Shown one piece after another: positions 1-7,281 of a stretch of DNA of 64,000 bases. The stretch lies in contig JAPOYR010000003.1 of NCBI GenBank assembly GCA_026706485.1, positions 62,001 to 126,000 of the forward strand, given 5' to 3'. The translations under genes and the position numbers were made by a program. The notes below the pieces were generated by a model. It did not search any database, was not told the DNA's origin, and was given only the letters and a program-made list of their open reading frames with translations. This DNA comes from Chloroflexota bacterium. GTDB taxonomy: Bacteria; Chloroflexota; UBA11872. Each line of letters starts with the position of its first letter. Position 1 is the first letter of the stretch.

Positions 1-297
1 GAACACTGCGTCCGGATGGGCCTTGGTGAGCGTTCGCAGGGTGTCAATGGTGTAGGAAGGAGCGGGTCGCGACAGCTCCAGGTCCCGAGCCTCCAGCCAT
101 GAGCAATCCCGCACCGCCAGGCGGCACATGGCGAGGCGATGGTCGGCGGACGCGTGCGGCGCGCCGCGAAACGGGGAACGGGCGGCGGGGATGAGCCAGA
201 CGCGGTCGAGCGCCCAGGCGTCCTTGACCTGCCGCGCCACGGCCAGGTGCCCGCAGTGCACGGGGTCGAAGGTGCCGCCGAAGAGTCCGATGCGCAT
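1..297 (-). CDS. nadD: Nicotinate-nucleotide adenylyltransferase (C-terminus cut by window edge)
   Basis: Transfers AMP from ATP to nicotinate mononucleotide in NAD synthesis; cytoplasmic. The visible 99 codons start at an ATG and read MRIGLFGGTFDPVHCGHLAV, the nucleotidyltransferase signature GGTFDPVHxGHL that binds ATP. This is followed by a typical NadD stretch ending in SYTIDTLRTL. The family is about 190-210 residues, so roughly half is visible; the rest lies beyond the left edge. The gene starts 6 bp after the stop of the oxidoreductase-like gene upstream on the same strand, so the two are probably co-transcribed. The identification rests on the signature and the early-position motifs and is firm. 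Confidence 0.9.
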   Translation of the reverse strand, partial: MRIGLFGGTFDPVHCGHLAVARQVKDAWALDRVWLIPAARSPFRGAPHASADHRLAMCRLAVRDCSWLEARDLELSRPAPSYTIDTLRTLTKAHPDAVF

Positions 298-303
298 AGT
301 CCG

Positions 304-1203
304 CTACCGCACGACCAGCTGGCGCGGCCGGCCGCTGCCCACCGTCGCAAGCGCGGCGCGCACGAGCGCCGCCGTGCGCAGCGCGCCGGAAAGGTTGGGC
401 GTCTCCGGGGTCGCCTGGCCGGTGCGGACCGTCTGCACCAGGTCGCGCACCGCGTCGGAACGGCCGTCGGAAGGACGCCAATCCGCCGTCACCACTTGCG
501 AATTCCCCACCGCCCGGAATGCGTGCTTCGTGTCCGCCGCGTCGATCTCGGCGTCGTTGAAGCCGTCGAGCGCGGCCGTGGTGAAGCCCTCCGTCAGCAT
601 CACCATTCGCCGGCCGTCGGTGAGCTGCACGACGGCCGCGAGCCCCTCGTCAGGCCCATCCAGTCGGCTGACCGCGAATGCGGCGCTGCCATTCGGACCA
701 AACTCCAGCGTGCCGGCCACGGTCGATGGCACGCCGGGATCGGTTGACGTCCCAGGCCCGGATTCGGCGTACACGCGATTCGGCGGCCGACCCATCAGGT
801 GCGTCAGGATATCGAGCGTGTGGAAGGCCGCCGCGGGCAGAGAGTCGACGCCCGGCATCGTGACGTGCGCATGCATGAACTTGGGCGTTGGGAGCAGCCG
901 TCGCGCCAGGCGCACGACGGGAGCGCTTCGCCAGGACAACGCGGCCAGTGCCGGCGTCGGCATCGCGCGCAGCGCCGCCCGCGACGCGGGGGTGGCGCCG
1001 AGCGACACCAGCGCACTGGGATCGATGAGCATGGGGAGGCCGGTTGACGCCGGCTCCGGCAGAGCTGCGGCCTCGGCAACGACGAGCGCTTGGGCCTTCG
1101 AGGGCTGGACGAGCTCCGCGTCCGCCACGGTCGCCGCGGCAACGGCGTAGCGCCCCGCCACGGGGCCTTCGCCCACCACAGCGACGCGCACGGGGCGATC
1201 CAT
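304..1203 (-). CDS. Gfo/Idh/MocA-like oxidoreductase-family protein
   Basis: A 299-residue protein opening with a beta strand and a modified glycine loop (VAVVGEGPVAGRYA), as in Rossmann-fold Gfo/Idh/MocA proteins. A later segment (AAFHTLDILTHLMG, near residues 140-153) resembles the helix before the substrate domain in that family, and the C-terminal part fits the beta-sheet domain with an ALRTAALVRAAL helix. The nucleotide-binding loop departs from GxGxxG and the usual EKP motif is absent, so catalytic activity is doubtful. It may be a divergent or non-catalytic member. It lies directly upstream of nadD and diverges from the enoyl reductase gene across an 84-bp gap. The substrate cannot be inferred. 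Confidence 0.55.
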   Translation of the reverse strand: MDRPVRVAVVGEGPVAGRYAVAAATVADAELVQPSKAQALVVAEAAALPEPASTGLPMLIDPSALVSLGATPASRAALRAMPTPALAALSWRSAPVVRLARRLLPTPKFMHAHVTMPGVDSLPAAAFHTLDILTHLMGRPPNRVYAESGPGTSTDPGVPSTVAGTLEFGPNGSAAFAVSRLDGPDEGLAAVVQLTDGRRMVMLTEGFTTAALDGFNDAEIDAADTKHAFRAVGNSQVVTADWRPSDGRSDAVRDLVQTVRTGQATPETPNLSGALRTAALVRAALATVGSGRPRQLVVR

Positions 1204-1246
1204 AGCTATCGAATCTGCGTCCAGACCGGCGTCGCGTCAACCGCGC

Positions 1247-1252
1247 TACGAT
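1247..1252 (+). promoter_or_regulatory. Possible -10 box of the enoyl reductase gene
   Basis: TACGAT lies 35 bp before the ATG at 1288 in the divergent gap between the two genes. No convincing -35 was found. The call is weak and rests on similarity to the TACAAT/TAGAAT/TACACT hexamers before other genes in the window. Confidence 0.25.
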
Positions 1253-1287
1253 GCGGCGGGCAGCACAGCGAGACTCGCGGAGCGCAC

Positions 1288-2094
1288 ATGGCCACCGAAG
1301 CCCTGCGGCTGGAGGGTTGGGCTCTCATCCTGGGAGCGTCCAGCGGATTCGGCGCCACCACGGCGCGACACCTGGCGCGCTGCGGCATGAACGTGGTGGG
1401 CGTGCATCTCGACCGCCGCAACACCCAGCACCTCGCCGATGCCGTGCGCGACGACATCGAGGCCGCCGGAGGCCAGGCCAGGTTCTTCAACGTGAACGCC
1501 GCCGACGCCGATGCGCGCGCGCGGGTGCTGGACGAGGTCGCGCCCGAGCTGACGGCGCATCAGCCGCCGGTGCGCGTGGTGCTGCACTCGCTGGCCTTCG
1601 GCACGCTGCGGCCCTTCGTCGGCGAGGACGGCGAGCCCGGGATATCGTCGCGGCAGCTGGAAATGACCCTGGACGTGATGGCGAACTCCCTGGTGTATTG
1701 GACCCAGGACCTGGCGGCGCGGGACTTGCTGGGCGACGGCTCCCGCATTCTGGCGATGACCAGCGCCGGCTCCGACCGCATCTGGCCGGGATACGGCGCC
1801 GTGGGCGCGGCCAAGGCCGTCCTTGAAGCGCACGTGCGCCGGCTGGCCGTGGAATTGGCCCCGCGGCAGGTGACGGTGAACGCGCTGCGCGCCGGCGTGA
1901 CGGACACTCCCGCGCTGCGCAAGATCCCGGGGCACGAGGAGCTGGTGGCCAACGCCCAACGGGCCAATCCCGGTGGAAGGTTGACCCGAACCGAGGACGT
2001 CGCGCAGGCCATCGCGGCTCTGGCGCTGCGCGAAACGAGCTGGATTTCGGGCAACGTCATCGGTGTCGACGGCGGCGAAAACCTCGCCGGCTAG
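1288..2094 (+). CDS. SDR-family enoyl-[acyl-carrier-protein] reductase, FabL/FabI-like
   Basis: A 268-residue short-chain dehydrogenase/reductase. The N-terminus carries the NAD(P)-binding loop GASSGFGA. The catalytic motif is Y-G-A-V-G-A-A-K, that is Y-x6-K rather than the usual SDR Y-x3-K. That spacing is characteristic of enoyl-ACP reductases FabI and FabL, which reduce the last double bond in each round of fatty acid elongation. The C-terminal stretch ISGNVIGVDGGENL is the standard SDR ending. The start was placed at the ATG at 1288, a few residues before the first beta strand; the frame is open upstream to 1090 but that part has no SDR similarity. The FabL assignment is inferred from the spacing; a generic SDR with another substrate is possible. 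Confidence 0.75.
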   Translation: MATEALRLEGWALILGASSGFGATTARHLARCGMNVVGVHLDRRNTQHLADAVRDDIEAAGGQARFFNVNAADADARARVLDEVAPELTAHQPPVRVVLHSLAFGTLRPFVGEDGEPGISSRQLEMTLDVMANSLVYWTQDLAARDLLGDGSRILAMTSAGSDRIWPGYGAVGAAKAVLEAHVRRLAVELAPRQVTVNALRAGVTDTPALRKIPGHEELVANAQRANPGGRLTRTEDVAQAIAALALRETSWISGNVIGVDGGENLAG

Positions 2095-2357
2095 CCCCGA
2101 CCGGGCCGGCGCCGCACGCCGTCCGCCAAGTGGTTATGCTATGCCCCGAAATCGACGCCGGCCGCTTCCCGGCCGGTCGGGGGGCTTGACCATGTGACGA
2201 TGCCGCGGGGCCGACGACGATTCCCCCGCGAACCTGTGGGAGCCCCCATGAGCAGCCGCGGCTGGTGCTCCCCCATTGTCTGCGCGGCAATGGCCTGTGA
2301 CCCGAGCATCGGCGCTGGGTCGGAAGCGTCGTTTACTTTCACAGGAGCGTTTGCCCT
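2095..2357 (+). promoter_or_regulatory. Structured leader region of the ammonium transporter gene
   Basis: 263 bp without a large gene. A possible -10 (TATGCT) sits at 2135-2140. Downstream are a GC hairpin with CCGGCC arms near 2160-2180 and a second inverted repeat with GGGAGC/GCTCCC arms around an internal AGCCGCGGCT palindrome (about 2238-2272). A small reading frame overlaps the second structure. A ribosome-binding site (AGGAG) precedes the amt ATG at 2358. I do not recognise a known riboswitch here. Confidence 0.3.
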
Positions 2358-2361
2358 ATGA
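2248..2361 (+). CDS. Possible 37-residue leader ORF overlapping the amt start
   Basis: A short frame begins at ATG 2248, preceded at normal spacing by GGGAG, and ends in a TGA that overlaps the amt start codon (ATGA). Such overlap often marks translational coupling. Its G/C preference at third positions is weaker than in neighbouring genes and no homology is recognised, so it may be only a chance frame in a structured leader. amt also has its own AGGAG inside this frame. Confidence 0.22.
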   Translation: MSSRGWCSPIVCAAMACDPSIGAGSEASFTFTGAFAL

Positions 2362-3809
2362 CATTGCTCTGGTCGCGCGGCCAGCCCCGCTGGGTCGCGA
2401 CCTTCCGTATCCTCGCCGCCCTTGCCATGGCGCTGGCGGCGTTTCTCATTGTTCGCGGCGTCGTCCTGGCCGCCGGCGATCCCGCCGGGGACGCCACCCT
2501 TGCGGCCGACCACGACGCAGGCGTCAACTTCGTCTGGACGCTGACCTCCGGCGCGTTGGTGTTCTTCATGCAGGCCGGGTTTGCGCTGCTCGGCGCCGGC
2601 CTCATCCGCGCGAAGAACACCGTCAACTACCTGACGAAGAACATCCTGGACTTCGCCGCGGCCGGACTCTCGTTCTGGGCCTTCGGCTACGCCTTCATGT
2701 TCGGCGGCTCGGGTCTGCCGGGAATGGCCGAAGGCAACGCCTTCATCGGCTTTTCCGGGTTCTTTCTGGTACGTGACGCCTATGACGTGCAGACGACCAG
2801 CTTCTGGTTCTTCCAGATGGTCTTCGCCGCCACCACGGCCACGATCGTGGCCGGTGCGGTGGCCGAGCGCACCAAGGTGACGGCCTACCTGGCCTACGGC
2901 TTCCTCGTCACGGCCCTGGTCTACCCCATCTACGGTCACTGGATGTGGGGCGGCGGCTGGCTCGGCGGCGAGCAGCTCGAATCGTGGGTCGGCGCCGCCG
3001 CGGTGGACTTCGCCGGATCGGGCGTGGTGCACACCATCGGCGGGGTTCTGGCCCTGGCCGGCGCGGCCACCGTGGGCGCGCGGCTGGGCAAATACGGGCC
3101 CAACGGCGAAGTGCGCAGCATTCCGGGCCACAACATGGTCTATGTGGTGATTGGGATGTTCGTGCTGTTCTTCGGCTGGTTCGGCTTCAACGGCGGGAGC
3201 ACGGTGGCGGGGAATGACCTGCGCATCGCGGTCATCATCACCAACACCTTCCTGGCCGGAGCCACCGGCGCGGTTACGGCTGCCTACCTCGGTCTAGTGC
3301 GCACGGGTCGCATCAGCGCGGCCAGCACCAGCAACGGCGCCCTGGCCGGGCTGGTGGGCATCACGGCGCCCTGCGCCTTCGTGGCGCCCTGGGCCGCGGT
3401 GATCATCGGCGCCGTCGCGGCGGTGCTGATGCTGGTGAGCGTCCACGTCGTCGAGCACCGGCTGAAGATCGACGACCCGGTGGGCGCATCCTCGGTGCAC
3501 GGCACCGCGGGCGTCTGGGGCCTGCTGGCCGTGGGCGTCTTCGCCGATGGGACCTACGGCGGCGTGAGCGGGTTCATCGCCGGCAACGGCTCGCAGTTCG
3601 TGGCCCAACTCATTGCGGCCGTCGTGGCCGTCGCCTGGGCGCTGACGACCGGTCTGCTGCTGTTCAACGTTCTCAAGCGGACGGTTGGCCTGCGCGCCTC
3701 ACGCGAGGAGGAGCTGAGCGGCCTGGACCTGCCGGAGCACGGCGAGTCGACGTATACGCACGACGACGCCGAGCCCGAGGCGGAACCGGCGCCAGAGCCA
3801 GCGACCTAG
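2358..3809 (+). CDS. amt: Ammonium transporter, Amt/MEP/Rh family
   Basis: A 483-residue membrane protein with about eleven to twelve hydrophobic segments. It conducts ammonium or ammonia across the cytoplasmic membrane for nitrogen assimilation. An N-terminal hydrophobic segment (about residues 14-36) may be a signal sequence, as in many AmtB proteins. Family blocks include NFVWTLTSGALVFFMQAGFA, FWFFQMVFAATTATIVAGAV, HWMWGGGWL, DFAGSGVVHTIGG, GWFGFNGGS and DPVGASSVHGTAGVWG, with both pore-lining histidines apparent. The acidic tail (DAEPEAEPAPEPAT) is cytoplasmic. AGGAG precedes the ATG, and a strong hairpin follows the stop. There is no glnK beside it, although PII often accompanies amt, so its regulator must lie elsewhere. 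Confidence 0.95.
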   Translation: MTLLWSRGQPRWVATFRILAALAMALAAFLIVRGVVLAAGDPAGDATLAADHDAGVNFVWTLTSGALVFFMQAGFALLGAGLIRAKNTVNYLTKNILDFAAAGLSFWAFGYAFMFGGSGLPGMAEGNAFIGFSGFFLVRDAYDVQTTSFWFFQMVFAATTATIVAGAVAERTKVTAYLAYGFLVTALVYPIYGHWMWGGGWLGGEQLESWVGAAAVDFAGSGVVHTIGGVLALAGAATVGARLGKYGPNGEVRSIPGHNMVYVVIGMFVLFFGWFGFNGGSTVAGNDLRIAVIITNTFLAGATGAVTAAYLGLVRTGRISAASTSNGALAGLVGITAPCAFVAPWAAVIIGAVAAVLMLVSVHVVEHRLKIDDPVGASSVHGTAGVWGLLAVGVFADGTYGGVSGFIAGNGSQFVAQLIAAVVAVAWALTTGLLLFNVLKRTVGLRASREEELSGLDLPEHGESTYTHDDAEPEAEPAPEPAT

Positions 3810-3834
3810 TCGCGGATCGTCAGTCGACGGGAAA

Positions 3835-3862
3835 GGGGCGGGCCCTCCGGGGTCCGCCCCTT
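3835..3862 (+). terminator. Hairpin terminator after amt
   Basis: A ten-base-pair stem (GGGGCGGGCC against GGTCCGCCCC, one G-T pair) with a short loop begins 25 bp after the amt stop, followed only by TT. It lies between convergent genes, so it may act in both directions. Confidence 0.5.
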
Positions 3863-3946
3863 CGCGTCGGGAGAAATGCGCGGTATCCGGCCAGGCTGAA
3901 TCGCGCCAAGACGCCCGCCTCTGGAGACCTTTGCGTACCCTTCGTC

Positions 3947-3966
3947 AATCCCGCGAAGGCGGGAAT
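3947..3966 (-). repeat. dRS3-like intergenic palindrome, copy 1
   Basis: Twenty-base palindrome of the form ATTCCC-N8-GGGAAT with one mismatch (AATCCC), flanked by GTC and CCA. In reverse orientation it matches the consensus TGGATTCCC...GGGAATGAC of the other copies. It lies in the convergent gap between amt and the FAD oxidase gene. Confidence 0.75.
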
Positions 3967-4080
3967 CCACCCTTCATTGAACCTGGGGGCGGACAGGATG
4001 CGCCCGGTCATCCCCAAGCCCGGCCGGATGTTGCCGAGGTCTCTCTTTGCGGGGATGGCGACCGGTGACGCGACCGACGG

Positions 4081-5469
4081 CTATTCCGCCGGCCACATGG
4101 CGCCGGGATTGAGACGCTGATCGGGATCGAATGCCCGCTTGAGCGCGCGCATGGCATCAAGCGTGGGCGGGGTCATGGCCTGGGCCGTGAACCCACGCTT
4201 GACCCGGCCGAGCCCGTGCTCGCCCGACAGCACGCCGCCGGCGGCCAGCCCCACGTCGGCAATGACCCCAAGCATGGCGGCGGCGGCCTCGCGCTCGGCA
4301 GGGTTTTTTGGGTCGTACAGCATGTTGGGATGAAGCGTGCCGTCGGCGGCGTGGCCAAAGATGGCAACGGGGACGCCACGGCGGTCGGCTTCGCCGCGGA
4401 TGCGCGCGTAGGTGTCGGCCAACGCGCGACGGGGCACGCAGATGTCCTCGCCGATCTTGGCGGGCCGGATGCGGCTCAGCGAGGCCGTGAGTCCGCGCCG
4501 CGCCGCCCACCAGCGCTCGGCGACGGCGGCGCCGACCACGTCCACCTCCGCGCCCTGCCGGGCCAAGACCTCGAGAAGCAGTCGCTCGTCCGCCCGCACC
4601 GCCTCGGGCTCGCCGTCCAGCTCAACCAGCAGCACGGCGCCCGCGTCTTCGGGAAGACCGCGGGGTCGCGCCCGCTCGATGGCCTGAATCGTCCGTGCGT
4701 CCAGAAACTCGAGCTTGGCCGGCACGAGGCCGGATTCCAGCAATGCCGGCACGACGGCCAGCGCGTCCGTGGGCGACTCGAAGGCCGCCGCGCGCACCGC
4801 CCGTGCCGCCGGCGGCTCGATGAGGCGCACCTCGATCTGGGTCACGATGCCGAGCGTGCCTTCCGAGCCGATCAGCGCGTCGACCACCGGGCCATCGGCC
4901 GGGCGGGCGGCCTCGATCACCTCGCCTTGGGCCGTGACGGCGCGCAGGCGCGTGACGAAGTCCCGCGTGACCCCGTATTTGAACGCGCTGGCGCCGCCGG
5001 CGTTGGTGGCCACGTTGCCGCCGAGCGTGGACCCGGCCTCGGAGGATGGGTCGGGTGGATAGCAGAGGCCGTGCGCCGCCACGAAATCGCGAAAGGCATG
5101 AGTGACCACGCCGGGCTGAACCACTGCCAAGCGACCATTCGCATCGAATCGTTCGATGTCCTGCATGCGATTGGTGTCAATGACCAGGGATTGCGGCGGC
5201 GGCACGGCGGAGGCGGCGAGGCTGGTGGCGCCGCCGCGCGCCAGGCAAGGAACGTCGGCGGCAGCCGCCGCGCGAACGAGCTGCCGGATCTCCGCCTCGC
5301 TGTTGGGGAACGCGACCACGGCCGGCTCTCCGCGATAGCCCATCGTGGCGTCGTAGGCATAGGTCCACAGGGCATCGGGGTCGTCAACGACATTGGCGGC
5401 GCCAACGACGGCGCGGGCGCGGTCGGCCAGGGTCACGGGCTGCCGCCGCGATCGGAGTCCTGACAGCAA
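4081..5469 (-). CDS. FAD-linked oxidase, glycolate oxidase GlcD / D-lactate dehydrogenase type
   Basis: A 462-residue flavoprotein that oxidises a 2-hydroxy acid; the exact substrate is not determined by sequence. The N-terminal FAD_binding_4 domain (about residues 45-185) includes PCLARGGATSL and PPDPSSEAGSTLGGNVATNAGG, the FAD pyrophosphate-binding region. The C-terminal FAD-oxidase_C domain (about 205-460) contains FGHAADGTLHPNM and SGEHGLGRVKRG, both typical of GlcD and D-lactate dehydrogenase. The length fits the family. The frame opens with TTG at 5469; an in-frame GTG at 5436 immediately before TLADRARAVVG is an alternative start. No glcE or glcF partner is adjacent. It is convergent with amt and transcribed alone. 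Confidence 0.85.
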   Translation of the reverse strand: MLSGLRSRRQPVTLADRARAVVGAANVVDDPDALWTYAYDATMGYRGEPAVVAFPNSEAEIRQLVRAAAAADVPCLARGGATSLAASAVPPPQSLVIDTNRMQDIERFDANGRLAVVQPGVVTHAFRDFVAAHGLCYPPDPSSEAGSTLGGNVATNAGGASAFKYGVTRDFVTRLRAVTAQGEVIEAARPADGPVVDALIGSEGTLGIVTQIEVRLIEPPAARAVRAAAFESPTDALAVVPALLESGLVPAKLEFLDARTIQAIERARPRGLPEDAGAVLLVELDGEPEAVRADERLLLEVLARQGAEVDVVGAAVAERWWAARRGLTASLSRIRPAKIGEDICVPRRALADTYARIRGEADRRGVPVAIFGHAADGTLHPNMLYDPKNPAEREAAAAMLGVIADVGLAAGGVLSGEHGLGRVKRGFTAQAMTPPTLDAMRALKRAFDPDQRLNPGAMWPAE

Positions 5470-5495
5470 GCTATCCGTCCCGCCGCCACCTCCGT

Positions 5496-5578
5496 GTCAC
5501 TCCGAACGAACGTGAGGAATCTCAGGACGTTGGTGCAGGCTCCGCGCCCCTTGGATTCCTCGCTGCGCTCGGAATGAC
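5496..5578. repeat. MITE-like long inverted repeat containing a GGATTCC...GGAATGAC core
   Basis: An 83-bp segment whose ends GTCACTCCGA (5496-5505) and TCGGAATGAC (5569-5578) are inverted repeats with one mismatch. A nested palindrome ATTCC...GGAAT occupies 5555-5575. Repeats of this general shape are dispersed in intergenic DNA of several bacterial phyla. It lies in the divergent gap between the FAD oxidase gene and the ImmA-like gene, and its right edge creates the ATG at 5574. Confidence 0.7.
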
Positions 5579-5726
5579 AGCTAGCGGTGCTCAAATGACA
5601 TCGGTGAGTCGGAATCCACGGGACTCGAACGCGCGACCGAGCATCCGGCTGGTAGACGACAATGTTCGTCTTTTGTACGGTATTGCCGTGCACACCCATG
5701 GGATTTCCCGCCGGCGAATCAGCCAG

Positions 5727-6188
5727 ATGGCCGCGCGGCTCCGCTTCATGCCCGGCGGGTCGGGCTGGGCCCCAATCGTGGACGTGGCAGACTACGCCGC
5801 CCAGCGTCAACTGGTGCGGCCGATCACGCTGCCGCTGCCCGCCGGACTCGAGGCCGCCCTGGTGCCGCGGCGCGCGCGTTTGCCGCTGTTGCTCTTGGGC
5901 GCGCACGTCCTTCCCGCCTGGAGAAACGTCAGCGTGGCGCACGAACTCGGCCACCTGACCCTGCACCAGGGACCGGCCGGCGTTCCTCATCCTCGGTCCG
6001 CCAGCCGGCGGACGGAGTGGGAAGCCGACCGATTCGCCATGGAACTGCTGTTGCCGGACGTCCTCGTCACGCGCTACGCGCTGAGTGCGCGCGGAGGCAT
6101 CGACGACGTGGCGGCTCGGCTGGTCGTGCCTCCGGCCGTCCTGCGGCGGCGTCTCCGTGAACTCGGTGCGGCTAGGACGCCTTCTTGA
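5727..6188 (+). CDS. ImmA/IrrE-family metallopeptidase (M78-like)
   Basis: A protein of about 153 residues with the zinc-protease motif HELGH, preceded by RNVSVA and followed after some 25 residues by EWEADRFAMELLLP, which supplies the third zinc ligand. This is the ImmA/IrrE (DUF955) pattern. Family members cleave regulators, such as phage repressors or DdrO, in the cytoplasm. The frame is open back to ATG 5574, but that ATG lies inside an intergenic repeat and codons before 5727 lack the strong G/C third-position bias seen afterwards, so ATG 5727 is preferred (5595 is another option). No Xre-type repressor gene is adjacent, although these proteases usually pair with one. The gene overlaps the convergent small gene by 17 bp. 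Confidence 0.7.
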   Translation: MAARLRFMPGGSGWAPIVDVADYAAQRQLVRPITLPLPAGLEAALVPRRARLPLLLLGAHVLPAWRNVSVAHELGHLTLHQGPAGVPHPRSASRRTEWEADRFAMELLLPDVLVTRYALSARGGIDDVAARLVVPPAVLRRRLRELGAARTPS

Positions 6189-6375
6189 GCAGCGGCAGGC
6201 CGGTGCGCGGATTCTCCGAGACTTCGTAGCCCGCGGGCAGCGCGTCCAACACGCCGTCCTTTTCGGTCTGCGCGAAGAAATAGATGGTCTGCTCGCGACC
6301 GCCCCGCAGCGTTACGTTCCGCGAGTGTAGGTAGTACGTCTTGCCCGATTTCTGGCTCACTACGCTGTACGCCAC
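6172..6375 (-). CDS. Small conserved-looking protein of unknown function
   Basis: A 67-residue protein, basic and rich in aromatic residues, with blocks SQKSGKTYYLHSR, TIYFFAQTEK and LDALPAGYEV. I recall similar short proteins of this pattern in bacteria and archaea but know no function. The GTG at 6375 is chosen because GGGGGG lies just upstream at ribosome-binding distance; the frame continues to ATG 6480, but that would overlap the birA start and lacks the conserved character. The 3' end overlaps the ImmA-like gene in convergent orientation by 17 bp. Confidence 0.6.
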   Translation of the reverse strand: MAYSVVSQKSGKTYYLHSRNVTLRGGREQTIYFFAQTEKDGVLDALPAGYEVSENPRTGLPLLKKAS

Positions 6376-6465
6376 TGGCGTTCCCCCCAAATCTTTGTCG
6401 GCTTCAAGGATTCTACAAATCGGACCGGAGCATACTTTGTAACGCTCTTTGCAGAAAGTCCGCCA

Positions 6466-7281
6466 GTGCCCCAAGACCATGCATCCGACTCCTCAACCGG
6501 GCCGGACGACCGGTCTGTCCTGAATGCGGCGCACGTTTCCGCCGAGCTCCGGCGGCGCGGCCACGATGTCGATGTGCGGTGTCATGAGGTGGTGGACTCC
6601 ACGCAGGACGTAGCGCGGGAGGCCGTGCGTGAAGGGCCCGGTGGGCCGGTGCTGGTCGTCACCCGCCGCCAGTCCAGCGGCCGCGGTCGCCGCGGCCGAC
6701 GCTGGCTGCTCGCGCCGGGCGGGCTGGCGTTCACGCTGGCCATTCAGGCTCCGCCCGACGCTCCGGCCGCCTGGCCCACCATGGCCGCGGCCCTTGGGGC
6801 AGCGCGTGCGATCGAGGCCCACGCGGGCATCGCGCTCGGCATCAAGTGGCCCAATGACCTGGTGCATGGCGGACGCAAAGTCGGCGGCGTGCTGGCCGAG
6901 GCCCATGGACCGTGGTCGCTCGTGGGCGTGGGACTCAACGTCAACAGCTCTCCGGGAGTGGCGAACGATACTCCAACGGCCTGCCTGGCGGAGATCCGCG
7001 GCGGCGCGCTGGACCTGTCGGCGCTGCTGATCGAGCTGGCGGCGGCAATCGTGGGCGCGTTGGTGGCCGACGCGACCTCGCGACAGGCGCTGCAGCAGCC
7101 CTGGAATGAGCTGTCGGTCGTCCTGGGCGAGCGGGTATTCGTGAGCGGGCCGGACGGCCACGTCTATGGCCGCGTCGAGGCGCTGCCGGCCGACGGCAGT
7201 CTGCATCTGGCGCTGGGCGACGGATCGCGCCGCGTGATCACGACCGGAGACGTGTCCCTGCGCCTGGATCGGACCGGATGA
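6466..7281 (+). CDS. birA: Biotin-[acetyl-CoA-carboxylase] ligase
   Basis: A 271-residue biotin protein ligase that activates biotin as biotinyl-AMP and attaches it to carboxylase carrier proteins. Visible motifs are VDSTQDVA near residue 43, the biotin/AMP loop SSGRGRRGRRW (canonical GRGRRGR, about 74-82), KWPNDL and the following KVGGVLAE, and the C-terminal SH3-like domain. There is no N-terminal DNA-binding winged helix, so this is a monofunctional (class I) enzyme. It starts at GTG 6466; its stop overlaps the next gene's start by 4 bp (ATGA), indicating translational coupling to the large membrane protein. Confidence 0.9.
   Translation: MPQDHASDSSTGPDDRSVLNAAHVSAELRRRGHDVDVRCHEVVDSTQDVAREAVREGPGGPVLVVTRRQSSGRGRRGRRWLLAPGGLAFTLAIQAPPDAPAAWPTMAAALGAARAIEAHAGIALGIKWPNDLVHGGRKVGGVLAEAHGPWSLVGVGLNVNSSPGVANDTPTACLAEIRGGALDLSALLIELAAAIVGALVADATSRQALQQPWNELSVVLGERVFVSGPDGHVYGRVEALPADGSLHLALGDGSRRVITTGDVSLRLDRTG

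Noticed and set aside
5611-5634. Antisense T-arm-like sequence (GGACTCGAAC) upstream of the ImmA-like gene
   Set aside because: The T stem has a mismatch, no full cloverleaf can be drawn, and the same GGACTCGAAC string occurs by chance inside the RM gene near 18350.
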